Positions 27,577 to 38,790 are shown, counted from the first letter of the stretch. The stretch is 64,000 bases of DNA from Thermomonas flagellata (GCF_022419185.1 NZ_JAJOZK010000001.1:124001-188000); one strand, 5' to 3'. Made by a program: numbers and translations. The notes: generated by a model from the sequence alone, not told the origin.

Positions 27577-28176
27577 TCACGGCGCGCGCGCATCGGCGCC
27601 GGCGGCCCCCGCCGGCGCGGACGCCAGCGCGGCCGCCAGGGCCGGCAGCAGATCCTCGGGCAGTACTTCCTGCAGGCGCGCGGCCACCCGTTCGCCGTAG
27701 CGCGGGCTGGTCAGCCGGCGCAGCAGGGGCACCGCCTCGAACAGGCCCGCCAGCAGCGCGTCCTGGTCGGCGGCGAACTGGATGCGCGCCTTCAGCTCGA
27801 CCGCGTCCGGATGCCGCTGCAGCTGCAGCATGTCGACCACGTACAGCTTGGCGGCGACCAGGCTGCGGCGCTGCCCGCCCCGTGGCGCCGCCGGCGTGCT
27901 GGCCGCCGGCGCTGCCGGCGCGCGCGCGGGCAGCGGGGGTGGCGCAGACGCAACGTGCGATGCGTTGGTGAGCGCTTGCGCCGCATCCTCCAGCAGGCCG
28001 GCGTCGCGCAGGCGCTGCAGCAGCGGCAGCGCATCGCTGCCCAGCAGGGCCAGCAGTTCGTCCAGCCGGCGGCGGCCGTCGGCGAGGATCAGCGCGCGGC
28101 GTTCGCGCAGGGACAGGCCGAATCGGCTGCCGGCCTGCAGCGCCGCGAGGGCGCGTGGGGTCTTGGCGAGCAACAT
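27577..28176 (-). CDS. Uncharacterised protein with an N-terminal helix-turn-helix-like region
   Basis: A 199-residue soluble protein. Residues about 10-65 (RRALILADGRRRLDELLALL then LPLLQRLRDAGLLED) have the pattern of a small winged-helix domain in which each chain ends with a loss-of-ground-state 'GLLE' strand. A disordered Ala/Pro linker (about 75-105) follows, then an all-helical C-terminal part (AKLYVVDMLQLQRHPDAVEL, with LPEDLLPALAAAL). I recall similar two-part proteins in beta- and gammaproteobacteria without known function. It lies 45 bp downstream of phaG on the same strand and converges on hmgA with 7 bp between stops. Confidence 0.65.
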   Translation of the reverse strand: MLLAKTPRALAALQAGSRFGLSLRERRALILADGRRRLDELLALLGSDALPLLQRLRDAGLLEDAAQALTNASHVASAPPPLPARAPAAPAASTPAAPRGGQRRSLVAAKLYVVDMLQLQRHPDAVELKARIQFAADQDALLAGLFEAVPLLRRLTSPRYGERVAARLQEVLPEDLLPALAAALASAPAGAAGADARAP

Positions 28177-28221
28177 GCACCGGGCTCCGCGAAGGCCCGG
28201 CCATGCTGGCCGGCGCGAGTG

Positions 28222-28632
28222 TCAGCGCGGTGACGGCGGGGCTGCGGGTGTGCGCACCGAGGGGTCGGGGGCTGCGGCAGGCGCAGGCGCGGCGTCGGCC
28301 GCGGGCAGCGCCGCGGCGGTCGGCAGCGGCGGCTTGCGCCCCAGGTGCAGCGCCAGCGCCGCCATCGCCAGCAGGTGCGCGCTGATCGGCGCGGTCACGA
28401 ACAGGAAGGCGGTGATCAAGAGCTCGCGCGGCTGCGGGTCGGTGCCGGTGAAGGCGTGGTAGCCGACCGAGGCCACCAGCACGCTGCCGACCCCGAGGGT
28501 GCTGGCCTTGGTCGGCGCGTGCAGGCGGCGGAAGAAGTCCGACAGCTTGAGCAGGCCGAGCGAGCCGACCAGGATGAAGAAGCAGCCGGCGGCCAGCAGC
28601 GCGGTCAGGGCGATGGCGACGATCCAGCTCAT
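28222..28632 (-). CDS. phaG: Mrp/Pha-type cation:proton antiporter subunit G
   Basis: A 136-residue membrane protein with three hydrophobic segments and the MnhG/PhaG signature GSLGLLKLSDFFRRLHAPTKASTLGVGS. The C-terminal 40 residues form a Pro/Ala-rich cytoplasmic tail longer than usual. It is the last of six genes (AB fusion, C, D, E, F, G) on the minus strand. Its ATG overlaps the phaF stop. The complex exchanges Na+ or K+ for protons and supports pH and salt homeostasis. Confidence 0.9.
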   Translation of the reverse strand: MSWIVAIALTALLAAGCFFILVGSLGLLKLSDFFRRLHAPTKASTLGVGSVLVASVGYHAFTGTDPQPRELLITAFLFVTAPISAHLLAMAALALHLGRKPPLPTAAALPAADAAPAPAAAPDPSVRTPAAPPSPR

Positions 28633-28913
28633 TCGACGATGTCCCGGCGCATCACGTACTTGCTCAGCACCACGGTGCCGACGAAGCCCAGCATGGCGAT
28701 GATCAGCGCGGCCTCGAAATAGATCGCGCTGCCCAGGGCCATGTCCAGCAGCATCAGCTCGGCGATCACCGCGACGTACAGGGTGTCGAGCGCGAGGATG
28801 CGGTCGGTCACGGTCGGCCCGCGCAGCAGGCGCACCAGCGCCAGCAGCATGGCCAGCCCGACCACGTGCATGGCCACGACGATGGCATAGGCCAGCAGGC
28901 CTTCGGGGGTCAT
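28629..28913 (-). CDS. phaF: Mrp/Pha-type cation:proton antiporter subunit F
   Basis: A 94-residue protein with three membrane segments and the MrpF pattern RLLRGPTVTDRILALDTLYV. Both ends overlap neighbouring genes by 4 bp (ATGA with phaE and with phaG), showing tight translational coupling in the operon. Confidence 0.9.
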   Translation of the reverse strand: MTPEGLLAYAIVVAMHVVGLAMLLALVRLLRGPTVTDRILALDTLYVAVIAELMLLDMALGSAIYFEAALIIAMLGFVGTVVLSKYVMRRDIVE

Positions 28914-29413
28914 GGGAACAGCTCCATCAGCGGGGCCTCGTAGCGCTGCTTGATCTGGCGGACCAGCGCCTCGGGCTCGCGCAGGTCGAGCACGTGCACC
29001 AGCAGCCAGCGGCGGTCGGGCGAGAGCATCGAGGACACCGTGCCCGGGGTCAGGGTGATGATGCTGGTCAGCGCGGCGATGCCGTGGATGTTGCCGATGT
29101 CCAGCGGCACCCACACGAAGCCCGGCTGGATCCGGCGCTCCGGCCCGAGCACCTGGCGCGCGACGGTGAGGTTGGCGTGCACGATGTCCCACGCCAGGCG
29201 CGCCAGCAGCCGCGGCAGCGGCCGCAGGCTGCCGATGCGCGCGAACTCGCGGTCCAGGCGCGCCGCGAAGGGTGGCACCAGCAGCGCCAGCAGCAGCGCC
29301 ATCGCCACGCTGCCGGCGTCCACTGCGTCGTTCATCAGCAGCCAGAAGCAGAACACCACCGCGCTCAGCGCGGGCGACGGCAGCCAGCGGCGGCGCGCGG
29401 CGGCGGGGGTCAT
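28910..29413 (-). CDS. phaE: Mrp/Pha-type cation:proton antiporter subunit E
   Basis: A 167-residue subunit with two N-terminal membrane segments and the conserved cytoplasmic part LARLAWDIVHANLTVARQVL, then ITLTPGTVSSMLSPDRRWLLVHVLD, which is the MnhE signature. It is needed for complex assembly in known Mrp systems. The start overlaps the phaD stop by 4 bp. Confidence 0.9.
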   Translation of the reverse strand: MTPAAARRRWLPSPALSAVVFCFWLLMNDAVDAGSVAMALLLALLVPPFAARLDREFARIGSLRPLPRLLARLAWDIVHANLTVARQVLGPERRIQPGFVWVPLDIGNIHGIAALTSIITLTPGTVSSMLSPDRRWLLVHVLDLREPEALVRQIKQRYEAPLMELFP

Positions 29414-30945
29414 GGCGCCTTCCCCTGCGGCAGCTGCGCGCGCACCTGCGCGAGGTACGCCTGCGGCGCCTGCAGCTGGGCGGCGCTGGCGCGCAGGTAG
29501 TCCAGCAGCGGCGCGGCGGCCAGCACCATGGCGATGCCGTAGCCGAGTAGCAGCACGATCGCGGCGGTCTCGCGCGGGCGCGCCGGGGCGGCGACGATGG
29601 TCGGTTGCGTGCCCGCCGGCAGCGGCGGCAGGCGCCAGAACAGGCGGCTGCCGGCCCGCGCCAGCCCGACCAGCGTCAGCAGCCCGGTGGCCAGCACCAG
29701 CAGCCAGATCCAGAACGTCGGCGCGCCGGGCGGCACCGCCTGCAGCAGCAGCAGCTTGCCGACGAAGCCCGACAGCGGCGGCAGCCCGGCCAGGGCGACC
29801 GCAACCAGCAGGAACAGCACGCCGGGCAGGCTGCGGTCCGGCAGCTGCGCCGGCACGTCCTTGCGGTCGCCGGCGCGCCCGCGGCGGCGGCGGATCAGGT
29901 CCGCCAGCAGGAACAGCGCGGCGCCGGCGAAGGTGCTGTGCACCAGGTAGAACAGGCCAGCGCTGACCGTGCCCTCGGTGTGCAGGGCGAAGGCCACGAA
30001 CAGGGTGGCCGCCGAGCCCAGCATCAGGTACGCGGCGAGGGTGCGCAGGCGCACCGCCGCCAGCACCCCGAGCGCGGCCAGCAGCAGGGTGGCCGCGCCG
30101 AGACCCAGCAGCGCCGGCCAGGCGAAGCCGGCCAGCGGGCCCGCCGCGAACAACAGGCTGGCCACCCGCAGCAGGGCATACAGCCCGACCTTGGTCATGA
30201 TCGCGAACAGCCCGGCCACCGCCGCCGGGGCATGGGTGTAGGTCTGCGGGAGCCAGAAGTACAGCGGCAGCAGCGCGGCCTTGGCGCAGAACACCACCAG
30301 CAGCAGGCCGCCGGCGGCTGCGACCAGCGCGGCGTCCTGCGCCGGCAGCGCGGCGATGCGCTGCCCCAACTCGGCCATGTTGAGGGTGCCGAGTAGCCCG
30401 TACAGCAGCCCCAGCGCGACCAGGAACAGGCTGGAGGCGGCGATGTTGAAGCTGACGTAGTGCAGCCCCGCGCGCAGGCGCTCACCGCGTCCGCCGCTGA
30501 GCAGCAGCCCGTAGGAGGCGATCAGCAGCACCTCGAAGAACACGAACAGGTTGAACACGTCGCCGGTCAGGAAGGCGCCGTTCAGGCCCATCATCTGCAG
30601 CTGGAAGAAGGCGTGGAAATGCGGCGCGCGCCGGTCCCAGCCCGCGCTGGCATGCAGCAGCACGGCGATCGCCAGCAGCTGCGCGGTCAGCAGCAGCAGC
30701 GCCGACAGCCGGTCCACCATCAGCACGATGCCCAGCCGCGCCGGCCAGTCGCCGAGCAGGTAGACCTCGATCCGGCCGCTGCCGGCGCCGACCAGCAATT
30801 GCAGCGCGGCGACCAGCACCAGCGCCTGCGCCAGCGCCGCCAGGCCGCGTTGCGCGGCGATCCCGGCGCGGCGGCGCTCGAGCAGCAGCGCCAGCGCGCC
30901 GGCCACCAGCGGCACCACCACCGGCAGCAGCGGCCACGGGGTCAT
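29410..30945 (-). CDS. phaD: Mrp/Pha-type cation:proton antiporter subunit D
   Basis: A 511-residue protein with about 14 membrane segments, related to the proton-pumping ND2/ND4/ND5 subunits of complex I. It has the conserved FNLFVFFEVLLIASYGLLL segment, where the Glu is a key proton-path residue, and the lysine-bearing CAKAALLPLYFWLPQTYTHA. Together with subunit A it is thought to form the ion and proton channels. The start overlaps phaC by 4 bp. Confidence 0.92.
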   Translation of the reverse strand: MTPWPLLPVVVPLVAGALALLLERRRAGIAAQRGLAALAQALVLVAALQLLVGAGSGRIEVYLLGDWPARLGIVLMVDRLSALLLLTAQLLAIAVLLHASAGWDRRAPHFHAFFQLQMMGLNGAFLTGDVFNLFVFFEVLLIASYGLLLSGGRGERLRAGLHYVSFNIAASSLFLVALGLLYGLLGTLNMAELGQRIAALPAQDAALVAAAGGLLLVVFCAKAALLPLYFWLPQTYTHAPAAVAGLFAIMTKVGLYALLRVASLLFAAGPLAGFAWPALLGLGAATLLLAALGVLAAVRLRTLAAYLMLGSAATLFVAFALHTEGTVSAGLFYLVHSTFAGAALFLLADLIRRRRGRAGDRKDVPAQLPDRSLPGVLFLLVAVALAGLPPLSGFVGKLLLLQAVPPGAPTFWIWLLVLATGLLTLVGLARAGSRLFWRLPPLPAGTQPTIVAAPARPRETAAIVLLLGYGIAMVLAAAPLLDYLRASAAQLQAPQAYLAQVRAQLPQGKAP

Positions 30946-31372
30946 GCCGCGCCTCCGCCGGCCGCGCGGTCGTCGCCATGGTGCGCGCCGCGCGCCGCGG
31001 CATGCCGCTGCGCCTCGGCGGCGCGCCAGGCGGCTTCCGCCTCGCGTCCGTCGACATGGTCGCTGCGGTTGTCGTTGCGGCTGCGGATCGCCACCACCAC
31101 CACCACCGCGGTCATCGCGAACGCGATCACGATCGCGGTCAGCACCAGCGCCTGCGGCAGCGGGTCGGCGTAGTGCGCCAGGTCCGCCGGCACGCCGTCG
31201 CGCAGCACCGGCGGCTTGCCCGGGACCAGGCGGCCGCCGGCGAAGATCAGCAGGTTGACCGCGTAGGACAGCAGGGTCATGCCGAGGATCAGGTCGAACA
31301 CCCGCGCGCGCAGCAGCAGGTAGACCCCGGCCGCGGTGAGGATGCCGATGGCGCTCGCCATCGCCAGTTCCA

Positions 31373-31373
<1 letters not shown>
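30942..31373 (-). CDS. phaC: Mrp/Pha-type cation:proton antiporter subunit C
   Basis: A 143-residue NuoK-like subunit. It has three membrane segments in the first ~100 residues (GILTAAGVYLLLRARVFDLI, LSYAVNLLIFAGG, QALVLTAIVIAFAMTAVVV), with the pattern DPLPQALVLTAIVI diagnostic for MrpC. The last 40 residues are a polar tail rich in His, Arg and Asp. The symbol refers to the antiporter and not to PHA synthase. Its ATG overlaps the AB stop by one base. Confidence 0.9.
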
Positions 31374-34195
<2,822 letters not shown>

Positions 34196-34264
34196 CGCGC
34201 TCCGTGGGGGTGACAACAGGGGGATGCCCGGATGATAGCCCAGCCCCGCGCGCGGCTCGCCGCC

Positions 34265-34270
34265 TATCAT
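34265..34270 (+). promoter_or_regulatory. -10 box before the SDR gene, leaderless geometry
   Basis: TATCAT ends 6 nt before the ATG at 34277. It lies in the 81-bp gap between the divergent pha operon and the SDR gene. Confidence 0.45.
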
Positions 34271-34276
34271 GCGCGG

Positions 34277-35149
34277 ATGCAGGCAGGCGCTCCGCTCGCG
34301 CTGGTGTTCGGGGGCAGCGGCCAGATCGGGCGCGCGCTGCTGCCGCGTCTGCTGGATGCGGGTTGGCGGGTGCTCGCGGTCACGCGCCAGCCGGGCGCGG
34401 CCTTGCCGCGCATGCCCGGGCTCACGTGGCAGGCGGGCGATCTGGCGCACCTGCCCGCGCTGCCGGAGCAGGCGCAGGCGATCGTCAGCGCCGGCCCGCT
34501 TGACCTGTTCGCGCAGTGGTTGCCGCGGGTACCTGGCGGCGTGCGGGTGGTCGCGTTCGGCTCGACCAGCGTGCATACCAAACAGGCCTCGCCGGATCCG
34601 CACGAGCGCGCGCTGGCCGCGCGCCTGCAGGCGGCCGAACACCGCCTGGCCGTGCTGGCGGCGGACGAGGGGCGCTCCATCACCCTGCTGCGTCCGACCC
34701 TGATCTACGGCCGCGGCGGCGACCGCAGCCTGAGCGCCATCGCCGCGCTGGGGCGCCGGTTCGGGCATGTGGTGCTGCCGAGCGCGGCGCGTGGCTTGCG
34801 CCAGCCGGTGCATGCCGACGACCTCGCCGACGCGGCGCTGGCGGCGCTGGCGCGACCGCTGCCGGGTTGGCAGGCGTTCGACCTGCCCGGCGGCGAGACC
34901 CTGCCCTATCGCGAGATGGTGCGGCGGGTGCTGGCAACCCTGCAGCCGCCGCCGCGGCTGCACGCGCTGCCGCTGCCGCTGTACCTGACTGCGCTGCGCA
35001 CCGCGCAGGCACTGGGGATCGCGCGCGCGCTCGGCCCGGCGACCGTGCGCCGGATGTGCGAGGACCTGGTGTTCGATCCGCAGCCGGCGCGCGCGGCCCT
35101 CGGCTACGCGCCGCGCGCGTTCGCGCCGCGGCCCGGACAGTTCGGCTGA
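34277..35149 (+). CDS. NAD(P)-dependent epimerase/SDR-type protein
   Basis: A 290-residue extended short-chain-dehydrogenase-like protein. The Rossmann motif FGGSGQIGRALL sits at the very N-terminus (about residues 9-20). VVAFGSTSVHTKQ is found near 92-104, followed by LLRPTLIYGRGGDRSLSAI and the RQPVHADDLADAALAAL segment that is typical of atypical SDRs acting on nucleotide sugars or lipids. The catalytic YxxxK motif is not evident, so it may bind rather than turn over substrate, or use a variant site. The start at 34277 is supported by the -10 box; one 15 codons upstream is less likely. Confidence 0.78.
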   Translation: MQAGAPLALVFGGSGQIGRALLPRLLDAGWRVLAVTRQPGAALPRMPGLTWQAGDLAHLPALPEQAQAIVSAGPLDLFAQWLPRVPGGVRVVAFGSTSVHTKQASPDPHERALAARLQAAEHRLAVLAADEGRSITLLRPTLIYGRGGDRSLSAIAALGRRFGHVVLPSAARGLRQPVHADDLADAALAALARPLPGWQAFDLPGGETLPYREMVRRVLATLQPPPRLHALPLPLYLTALRTAQALGIARALGPATVRRMCEDLVFDPQPARAALGYAPRAFAPRPGQFG

Positions 35150-35153
35150 AGGC

Positions 35154-35654
35154 TCACCAGCGCCAGCCCAGGCGGCGGTAGAGCTTGGCCAGCACCCAGG
35201 CCGGACCGACCAGCAGGTATTTGAGGTCGGTCAGGAAGCTCGGCTTGCGCCCCTCCAGCAGCCGGCTATGGCCGATGAACTGCGCGATCCAGGCCAGCAC
35301 GAACACCGCCAGCGCCAGCCGCAGCAATCCCGGTGTACCGAGCCCGTCGTGCAGCCAGCGGGTCAGCCAGGCCATCGCCACGAATACCGCCAGCATCCCG
35401 TAACCCAGCCGGCGCGAGGCGCGGTTGTAGAACACCCAGGCCGCGAACATCGCCAGCGCCGCCCACAGCCCGGGCCGGAACCACGGCCCCGGCACCGGCA
35501 CGCACCACAACAGGCCGATCACGCTCCACAGGATCAGCGGCACCGCGACCACGTGGATGCGCTGGTTGAGCGGATGGCGGTGGTCGTCCGAATAGCGGGC
35601 GAACCAGGCGTCGATCGGGCGCTGGCCCGGCGCCGGCGGGACATCGGCGTGCAT
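35154..35654 (-). CDS. DUF962/Mpo1-like membrane protein
   Basis: A 166-residue protein with four hydrophobic segments. It carries the Mpo1 signature WFARYSDDHRHPLNQRIHVVAVPLI in its N-terminus and the second histidine block AWIAQFIGHSRLLEGRKPSFL near the C-terminus. In yeast, Mpo1 is an Fe2+-dependent dioxygenase that shortens 2-hydroxy fatty acids, and the conserved histidines (HRHP, IH, GH) are expected metal ligands. A perfect AGGAGGT site 5 nt upstream fixes the ATG at 35654. It converges on the SDR gene. Confidence 0.85.
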   Translation of the reverse strand: MHADVPPAPGQRPIDAWFARYSDDHRHPLNQRIHVVAVPLILWSVIGLLWCVPVPGPWFRPGLWAALAMFAAWVFYNRASRRLGYGMLAVFVAMAWLTRWLHDGLGTPGLLRLALAVFVLAWIAQFIGHSRLLEGRKPSFLTDLKYLLVGPAWVLAKLYRRLGWRW

Positions 35655-35721
35655 GGCGCACCTCCTGCAAACTTCGGCGGCGAGGATAGCGCGCCACCCG
35701 GTGAGCCGCATGCCGGATGGG

Positions 35722-35754
35722 TTGACGCCGGCGCAGCGGGGGGGGGGGTAGAGT
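35722..35754 (+). promoter_or_regulatory. Candidate promoter with an 11-G spacer tract (possible phase variation)
   Basis: TTGACG (35722-35727) is a 5-of-6 match to the -35 box and TAGAGT (35749-35754) a 4-of-6 match to the -10 box. The spacer is 21 bp and ends in eleven consecutive G residues (35738-35748) abutting the -10. Loss of three or four G would give the optimal 17-18 bp, so slipped-strand changes in this tract could switch the downstream lipoprotein gene. Confidence 0.55.
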
Positions 35755-35848
35755 CGGCAGTGAAGGGGCATCGCGCGGACAGACGGATCGGTTGGCATCC
35801 GCCGCGTAGCGTGAAGCCAGGGCATGTGCATTGATCGGGGGCTTGGGG

Positions 35849-36376
35849 ATGGACATGCGGATCGCATCGTGTCTCGTGTTCGTGCTGGTCGCGGCATGCG
35901 CGGACGCTGGCGGGCAAAATGCCGCCGAGACGGCGTTCTCACCCGTTGAGCGCGAGGTGCTCGAACGGGAGCTTGCGGTGTCGCTGGCGCCGATCCGGTC
36001 GGGCGCCGAGCTGAATCGCTATCTGGCCGCGCACCCCATGGCTGCGACCCCGCTAGCAGCGCTGTCGGCCCCGGCCAGGGAGCGGTTCCTGCGCAGCCTG
36101 GTGTTCGGCAAGGATGGTCTTGCGACCTTCGACTACCGGGACATCCAGCGTGAATTGACGGCCACCCAGGCCTACCGCCTGCTGGCCCTGTTCGGTGTGC
36201 AGCGCAGCACTCCGTCCATCCCGGGGTTGCGGGTGGAGACCCGCGTGGACGAATTGATCCTGCTGCATAAAGCGGAAGGGCTGCGTGCGGCGGCGGATTA
36301 TCTGAATTACAAGTGCGAGTCGCGCGCGACCTGTGCGCCAGCGCATGGGCTGATCTGCATCGGCGCCAATTGCTGA
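35849..36376 (+). CDS. Predicted lipoprotein with a cysteine-rich C-terminus, unknown family
   Basis: A 175-residue precursor. MDMRIASCLVFVLVAAC is a lipoprotein signal peptide with Cys17 in a VAAC lipobox, and Ala follows, which favours the outer membrane. The middle is helical and without recognisable motif. The last 25 residues hold five cysteines in NYKCESRATC, then LICIGANC, which suggests disulfides in the periplasm or at the surface. I do not recognise the family. GC content is lower and codon choice less biased than in neighbours. It is preceded by the G-tract promoter and followed after 77 bp by another exported protein on the same strand. A start at 35855 is possible. Confidence 0.65.
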   Translation: MDMRIASCLVFVLVAACADAGGQNAAETAFSPVEREVLERELAVSLAPIRSGAELNRYLAAHPMAATPLAALSAPARERFLRSLVFGKDGLATFDYRDIQRELTATQAYRLLALFGVQRSTPSIPGLRVETRVDELILLHKAEGLRAAADYLNYKCESRATCAPAHGLICIGANC

Positions 36377-36441
36377 GCCGCGGCCCGACCGATCTGCAGG
36401 CATCAGGGATGGCGTCGTGCATAACGGTGGCCGTGCCCGCA

Positions 36442-36447
36442 TAGAAT
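36442..36447 (+). promoter_or_regulatory. -10 box before the thioredoxin-like protein gene, leaderless geometry
   Basis: TAGAAT (5 of 6) ends 6 nt before the ATG at 36454. Confidence 0.45.
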
Positions 36448-36453
36448 CGCCGT

Positions 36454-37371
36454 ATGCCACATCGATACGCCCTGACCCTGCTTGCGGGCTTGATGGCCTG
36501 TTCCAGCATCAGTGCGGGCGATACCTCTTCAATTGCATTGCGCTACGCGCGCTTGCATGCCGTCGAGCAGGCCGCGCTGCGATTGGAGGATGCCCAGGCG
36601 CGGGATGCCTTGATCACCAAGCGTTATCAAGCCTTCTTCCCGGGGCGGATGACCGCACAGGCCTTGCGGCGGACGTCGGTTGCGGATCTGCATTGGCTGT
36701 TCCGTGCGGCCGCCATCCCGGCGTTTTACACCCCCCAGCGGCGCTACGTGGAGGACATGCAGCGCGTGGTGGAGGAGCTGGCCGCGCGCGGCGCGGCGAC
36801 CGATGCCGAGCATCAGGAATTGTTCCAGGCCATGGTGGCGCTACGCGATTTCGCTGCCGCGCGGGCGGTGCTCCAGCGCGCGCCAGGCATGCACGTCGAT
36901 CCACTCCCGATCGTGCCGGCGGCGTTCGACGATCCGGCGGTGACGGCTTTCGATGTCGAGGCCACTGCGGACGTATTGGTGCCGCTGCGATTGGATGTTC
37001 GCCGCGGCGCGCATCTGGTGGTGGTCGCGCATCCGGCCTGCGCGTTCTCGCGCAATGCGATCGAGGCGATCGAGCGCGATCCTGCATTGGCAGAGTTCTT
37101 GGCAAGCACGACGGTCTGGATGGCGCCCGTCAGCGGCCGCCTCCACCTGCAGGACTTCCGCGACTGGAACCGGGCGCACCCCGGTGCCCATCTCGTGCAA
37201 GCCTGGCATGCCGGGCAGTGGCCGCAGATCACGGACTGGGCAACACCGCAGTTCTATGCGCTCCGCGACGGCAAGGTCGTGGCCCATGTGGTCGGGTGGC
37301 CGAAGAGCGGCCGACGCGAGGAGCTGCGCGCACTGCTGCAGCGCTGGCGCGCGGCCGACGGAGGTCATTGA
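36454..37371 (+). CDS. Exported protein with a C-terminal thioredoxin-like domain
   Basis: A 305-residue exported protein. The N-terminal MPHRYALTLLAGLMACSSIS could be a lipoprotein signal (LMAC, Cys16) or a type I signal. Residues about 25-150 are helical and unrecognised. Residues about 175-300 look like a thioredoxin fold: a strand LVVVAHPACAFSRNAIEAI with one cysteine where CxxC is expected (CAFS), a WATPQFYAL segment at the place of the cis-proline loop, and a final DGKVVAHVVGWPKSGR strand-loop-helix. With only one active-site cysteine it cannot be a standard dithiol oxidoreductase. Codon use and GC differ from neighbours, as in the lipoprotein gene before it. Confidence 0.62.
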   Translation: MPHRYALTLLAGLMACSSISAGDTSSIALRYARLHAVEQAALRLEDAQARDALITKRYQAFFPGRMTAQALRRTSVADLHWLFRAAAIPAFYTPQRRYVEDMQRVVEELAARGAATDAEHQELFQAMVALRDFAAARAVLQRAPGMHVDPLPIVPAAFDDPAVTAFDVEATADVLVPLRLDVRRGAHLVVVAHPACAFSRNAIEAIERDPALAEFLASTTVWMAPVSGRLHLQDFRDWNRAHPGAHLVQAWHAGQWPQITDWATPQFYALRDGKVVAHVVGWPKSGRREELRALLQRWRAADGGH

Positions 37372-37425
37372 CCCAGGCCCGCTGCCGGGTGAGGTTTGGG
37401 TACCGCCGCTGGCAAGCGTGGGCCG

Positions 37426-38322
37426 TCAGTCGACCGTGATCCCGGCCAGCCGCTGCAGCGCCTCGGCGTACTTGGCGCGGGTCTTGGCGATCACCTCGGC
37501 CGGCAGGCGCGGGCCGGGCGGGGTCTTGTCCCAGTCCAGCGTCTCCAGGTAGTCGCGCACGAACTGCTTGTCGTAGCTCGGCGGGCTGGTGCCGACCCGG
37601 TACTGGTCGGCCGGCCAGTAGCGGCTGGAATCCGGGGTCAGCAGCTCGTCCATCACGTAGAGCTTGCCGTCTTCGTCGGTGCCGAACTCGAACTTGGTGT
37701 CGGCAAGGAGGATCCCGCGCTGCGCGGCGTAGTCGCGGGCGAAGCCGTAGATCGCCAGGGTGGCGTCGCGCACCGCCTCGGCCAGCTCGCGGCCGACCAG
37801 GTTGACCGCGGTGGCGAAGTCGATGTTCTCGTCATGGTCGCCCACCGCCGCCTTGGTGGACGGGGTGAAGATCGGCTCGGGCAACTGCTGCGCCTGCCGG
37901 AGGCCGGCGGGCAGCGCGATGCCGCTGACCGCGCCGCTGCGCTGGTAGTCCCTCCAGCCGCTGCCGATCAGGTAGCCGCGCGCGATGCACTCCACCGGCA
38001 CCGGCGTGAGCTTCTTGGTCACCACCGCGCGCCGGGTGTACAGCGCCGGGTCCACGCCGGCCGGCAGCACCGAGGCGACATCGATCCCGGTCAGGTGGTT
38101 GGGCAGGATGTGGGCGGTCTTCTCGAACCAGAAATTGCTGATCTGGCAGAGCATCTCGCCCTTGCCGGGGATCGGGTCGGGCAGCACCACGTCGAATGCG
38201 CTCAGGCGGTCGGTCGCGACCATGAGCAGGTGGCCGTCGCCGAGGTCGAACACGTCGCGGACCTTGCCGCGGTGGAGCAGGGGCAGGCCGGGCAGGTCGG
38301 ACTGGAGCAGGGTGGTGGCCAT
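37426..38322 (-). CDS. purC: Phosphoribosylaminoimidazole-succinocarboxamide synthase
   Basis: A 298-residue ATP-dependent enzyme of purine synthesis that joins CAIR and aspartate to SAICAR. Motifs include [14 protein letters not shown] (ATP loop), [38 protein letters not shown] and the metal/ATP segment [14 protein letters not shown] followed by [13 protein letters not shown]. It belongs to the longer yeast-like PurC type (about 300 residues) rather than the short E. coli type. The ATG at 38322 is where homology begins. It is divergent from the DjlA-like gene. Confidence 0.95.
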   Translation of the reverse strand: MATTLLQSDLPGLPLLHRGKVRDVFDLGDGHLLMVATDRLSAFDVVLPDPIPGKGEMLCQISNFWFEKTAHILPNHLTGIDVASVLPAGVDPALYTRRAVVTKKLTPVPVECIARGYLIGSGWRDYQRSGAVSGIALPAGLRQAQQLPEPIFTPSTKAAVGDHDENIDFATAVNLVGRELAEAVRDATLAIYGFARDYAAQRGILLADTKFEFGTDEDGKLYVMDELLTPDSSRYWPADQYRVGTSPPSYDKQFVRDYLETLDWDKTPPGPRLPAEVIAKTRAKYAEALQRLAGITVD

Positions 38323-38377
38323 CGGGCGACGGGCGGCGGGGGAAGCCCAGTGTACCCGCGCGGCGGGGCGGCGCCGG

Positions 38378-38383
38378 TACACT
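38378..38383 (+). promoter_or_regulatory. -10 box before the mini-DjlA gene, leaderless geometry
   Basis: TACACT (4 of 6) ends 7 nt before the ATG at 38391. Confidence 0.4.
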
Positions 38384-38390
38384 GGCGGGC

Positions 38391-38717
38391 ATGACGCGCT
38401 GGTACGGCAAATTCTTCGGGCTGATCGCCGGCTGGCTGCTGTTGCGGCATCCGGCCGGCGGGTTGATCGGGCTGCTGATCGGGCATGCCTTCGACGCGGA
38501 CTGGTTCAAGGCCGAGGCCGACGACCCCTACCGGGTGTTCGGCCTGACCGCGGAGGCCAGCGACGCCGAACTCGACCAGGCCTACCGCCGGCTGATGGCG
38601 CAGTACCACCCGGACCGGCTGGCCGGGGCCGCGCCGGAGCTGCAGCGCCAGGCCGCGCAGAAGGCTGGGGAGATCAACGCCGCCTACGACCGCATCCGTC
38701 GCCTGCGCCGGCGCTGA
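38391..38717 (+). CDS. Miniature DjlA-like membrane-anchored J-domain protein
   Basis: A 108-residue protein. Residues 1-36 ([20 protein letters not shown], then [13 protein letters not shown]) match the N-terminal glycine-rich membrane anchor of DjlA. Residues about 46-105 are a J domain with the HPD motif in [15 protein letters not shown]. The central TerB/DjlA domain, some 130-170 residues in E. coli DjlA (271 aa), is absent. It should recruit DnaK to the inner membrane. The gene sits 74 bp before rpe on the same strand. It is intact and begins next to a -10 box, so it does not look like a broken fragment. Confidence 0.82.
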   Translation: MTRWYGKFFGLIAGWLLLRHPAGGLIGLLIGHAFDADWFKAEADDPYRVFGLTAEASDAELDQAYRRLMAQYHPDRLAGAAPELQRQAAQKAGEINAAYDRIRRLRRR

Positions 38718-38790
38718 CCCGGCCGCGGGTGGCGCCGGCATGCCCCGGGGCGTATACACTGCAAGCCTGTCTGCGCCCCGGGGAGCCTCC

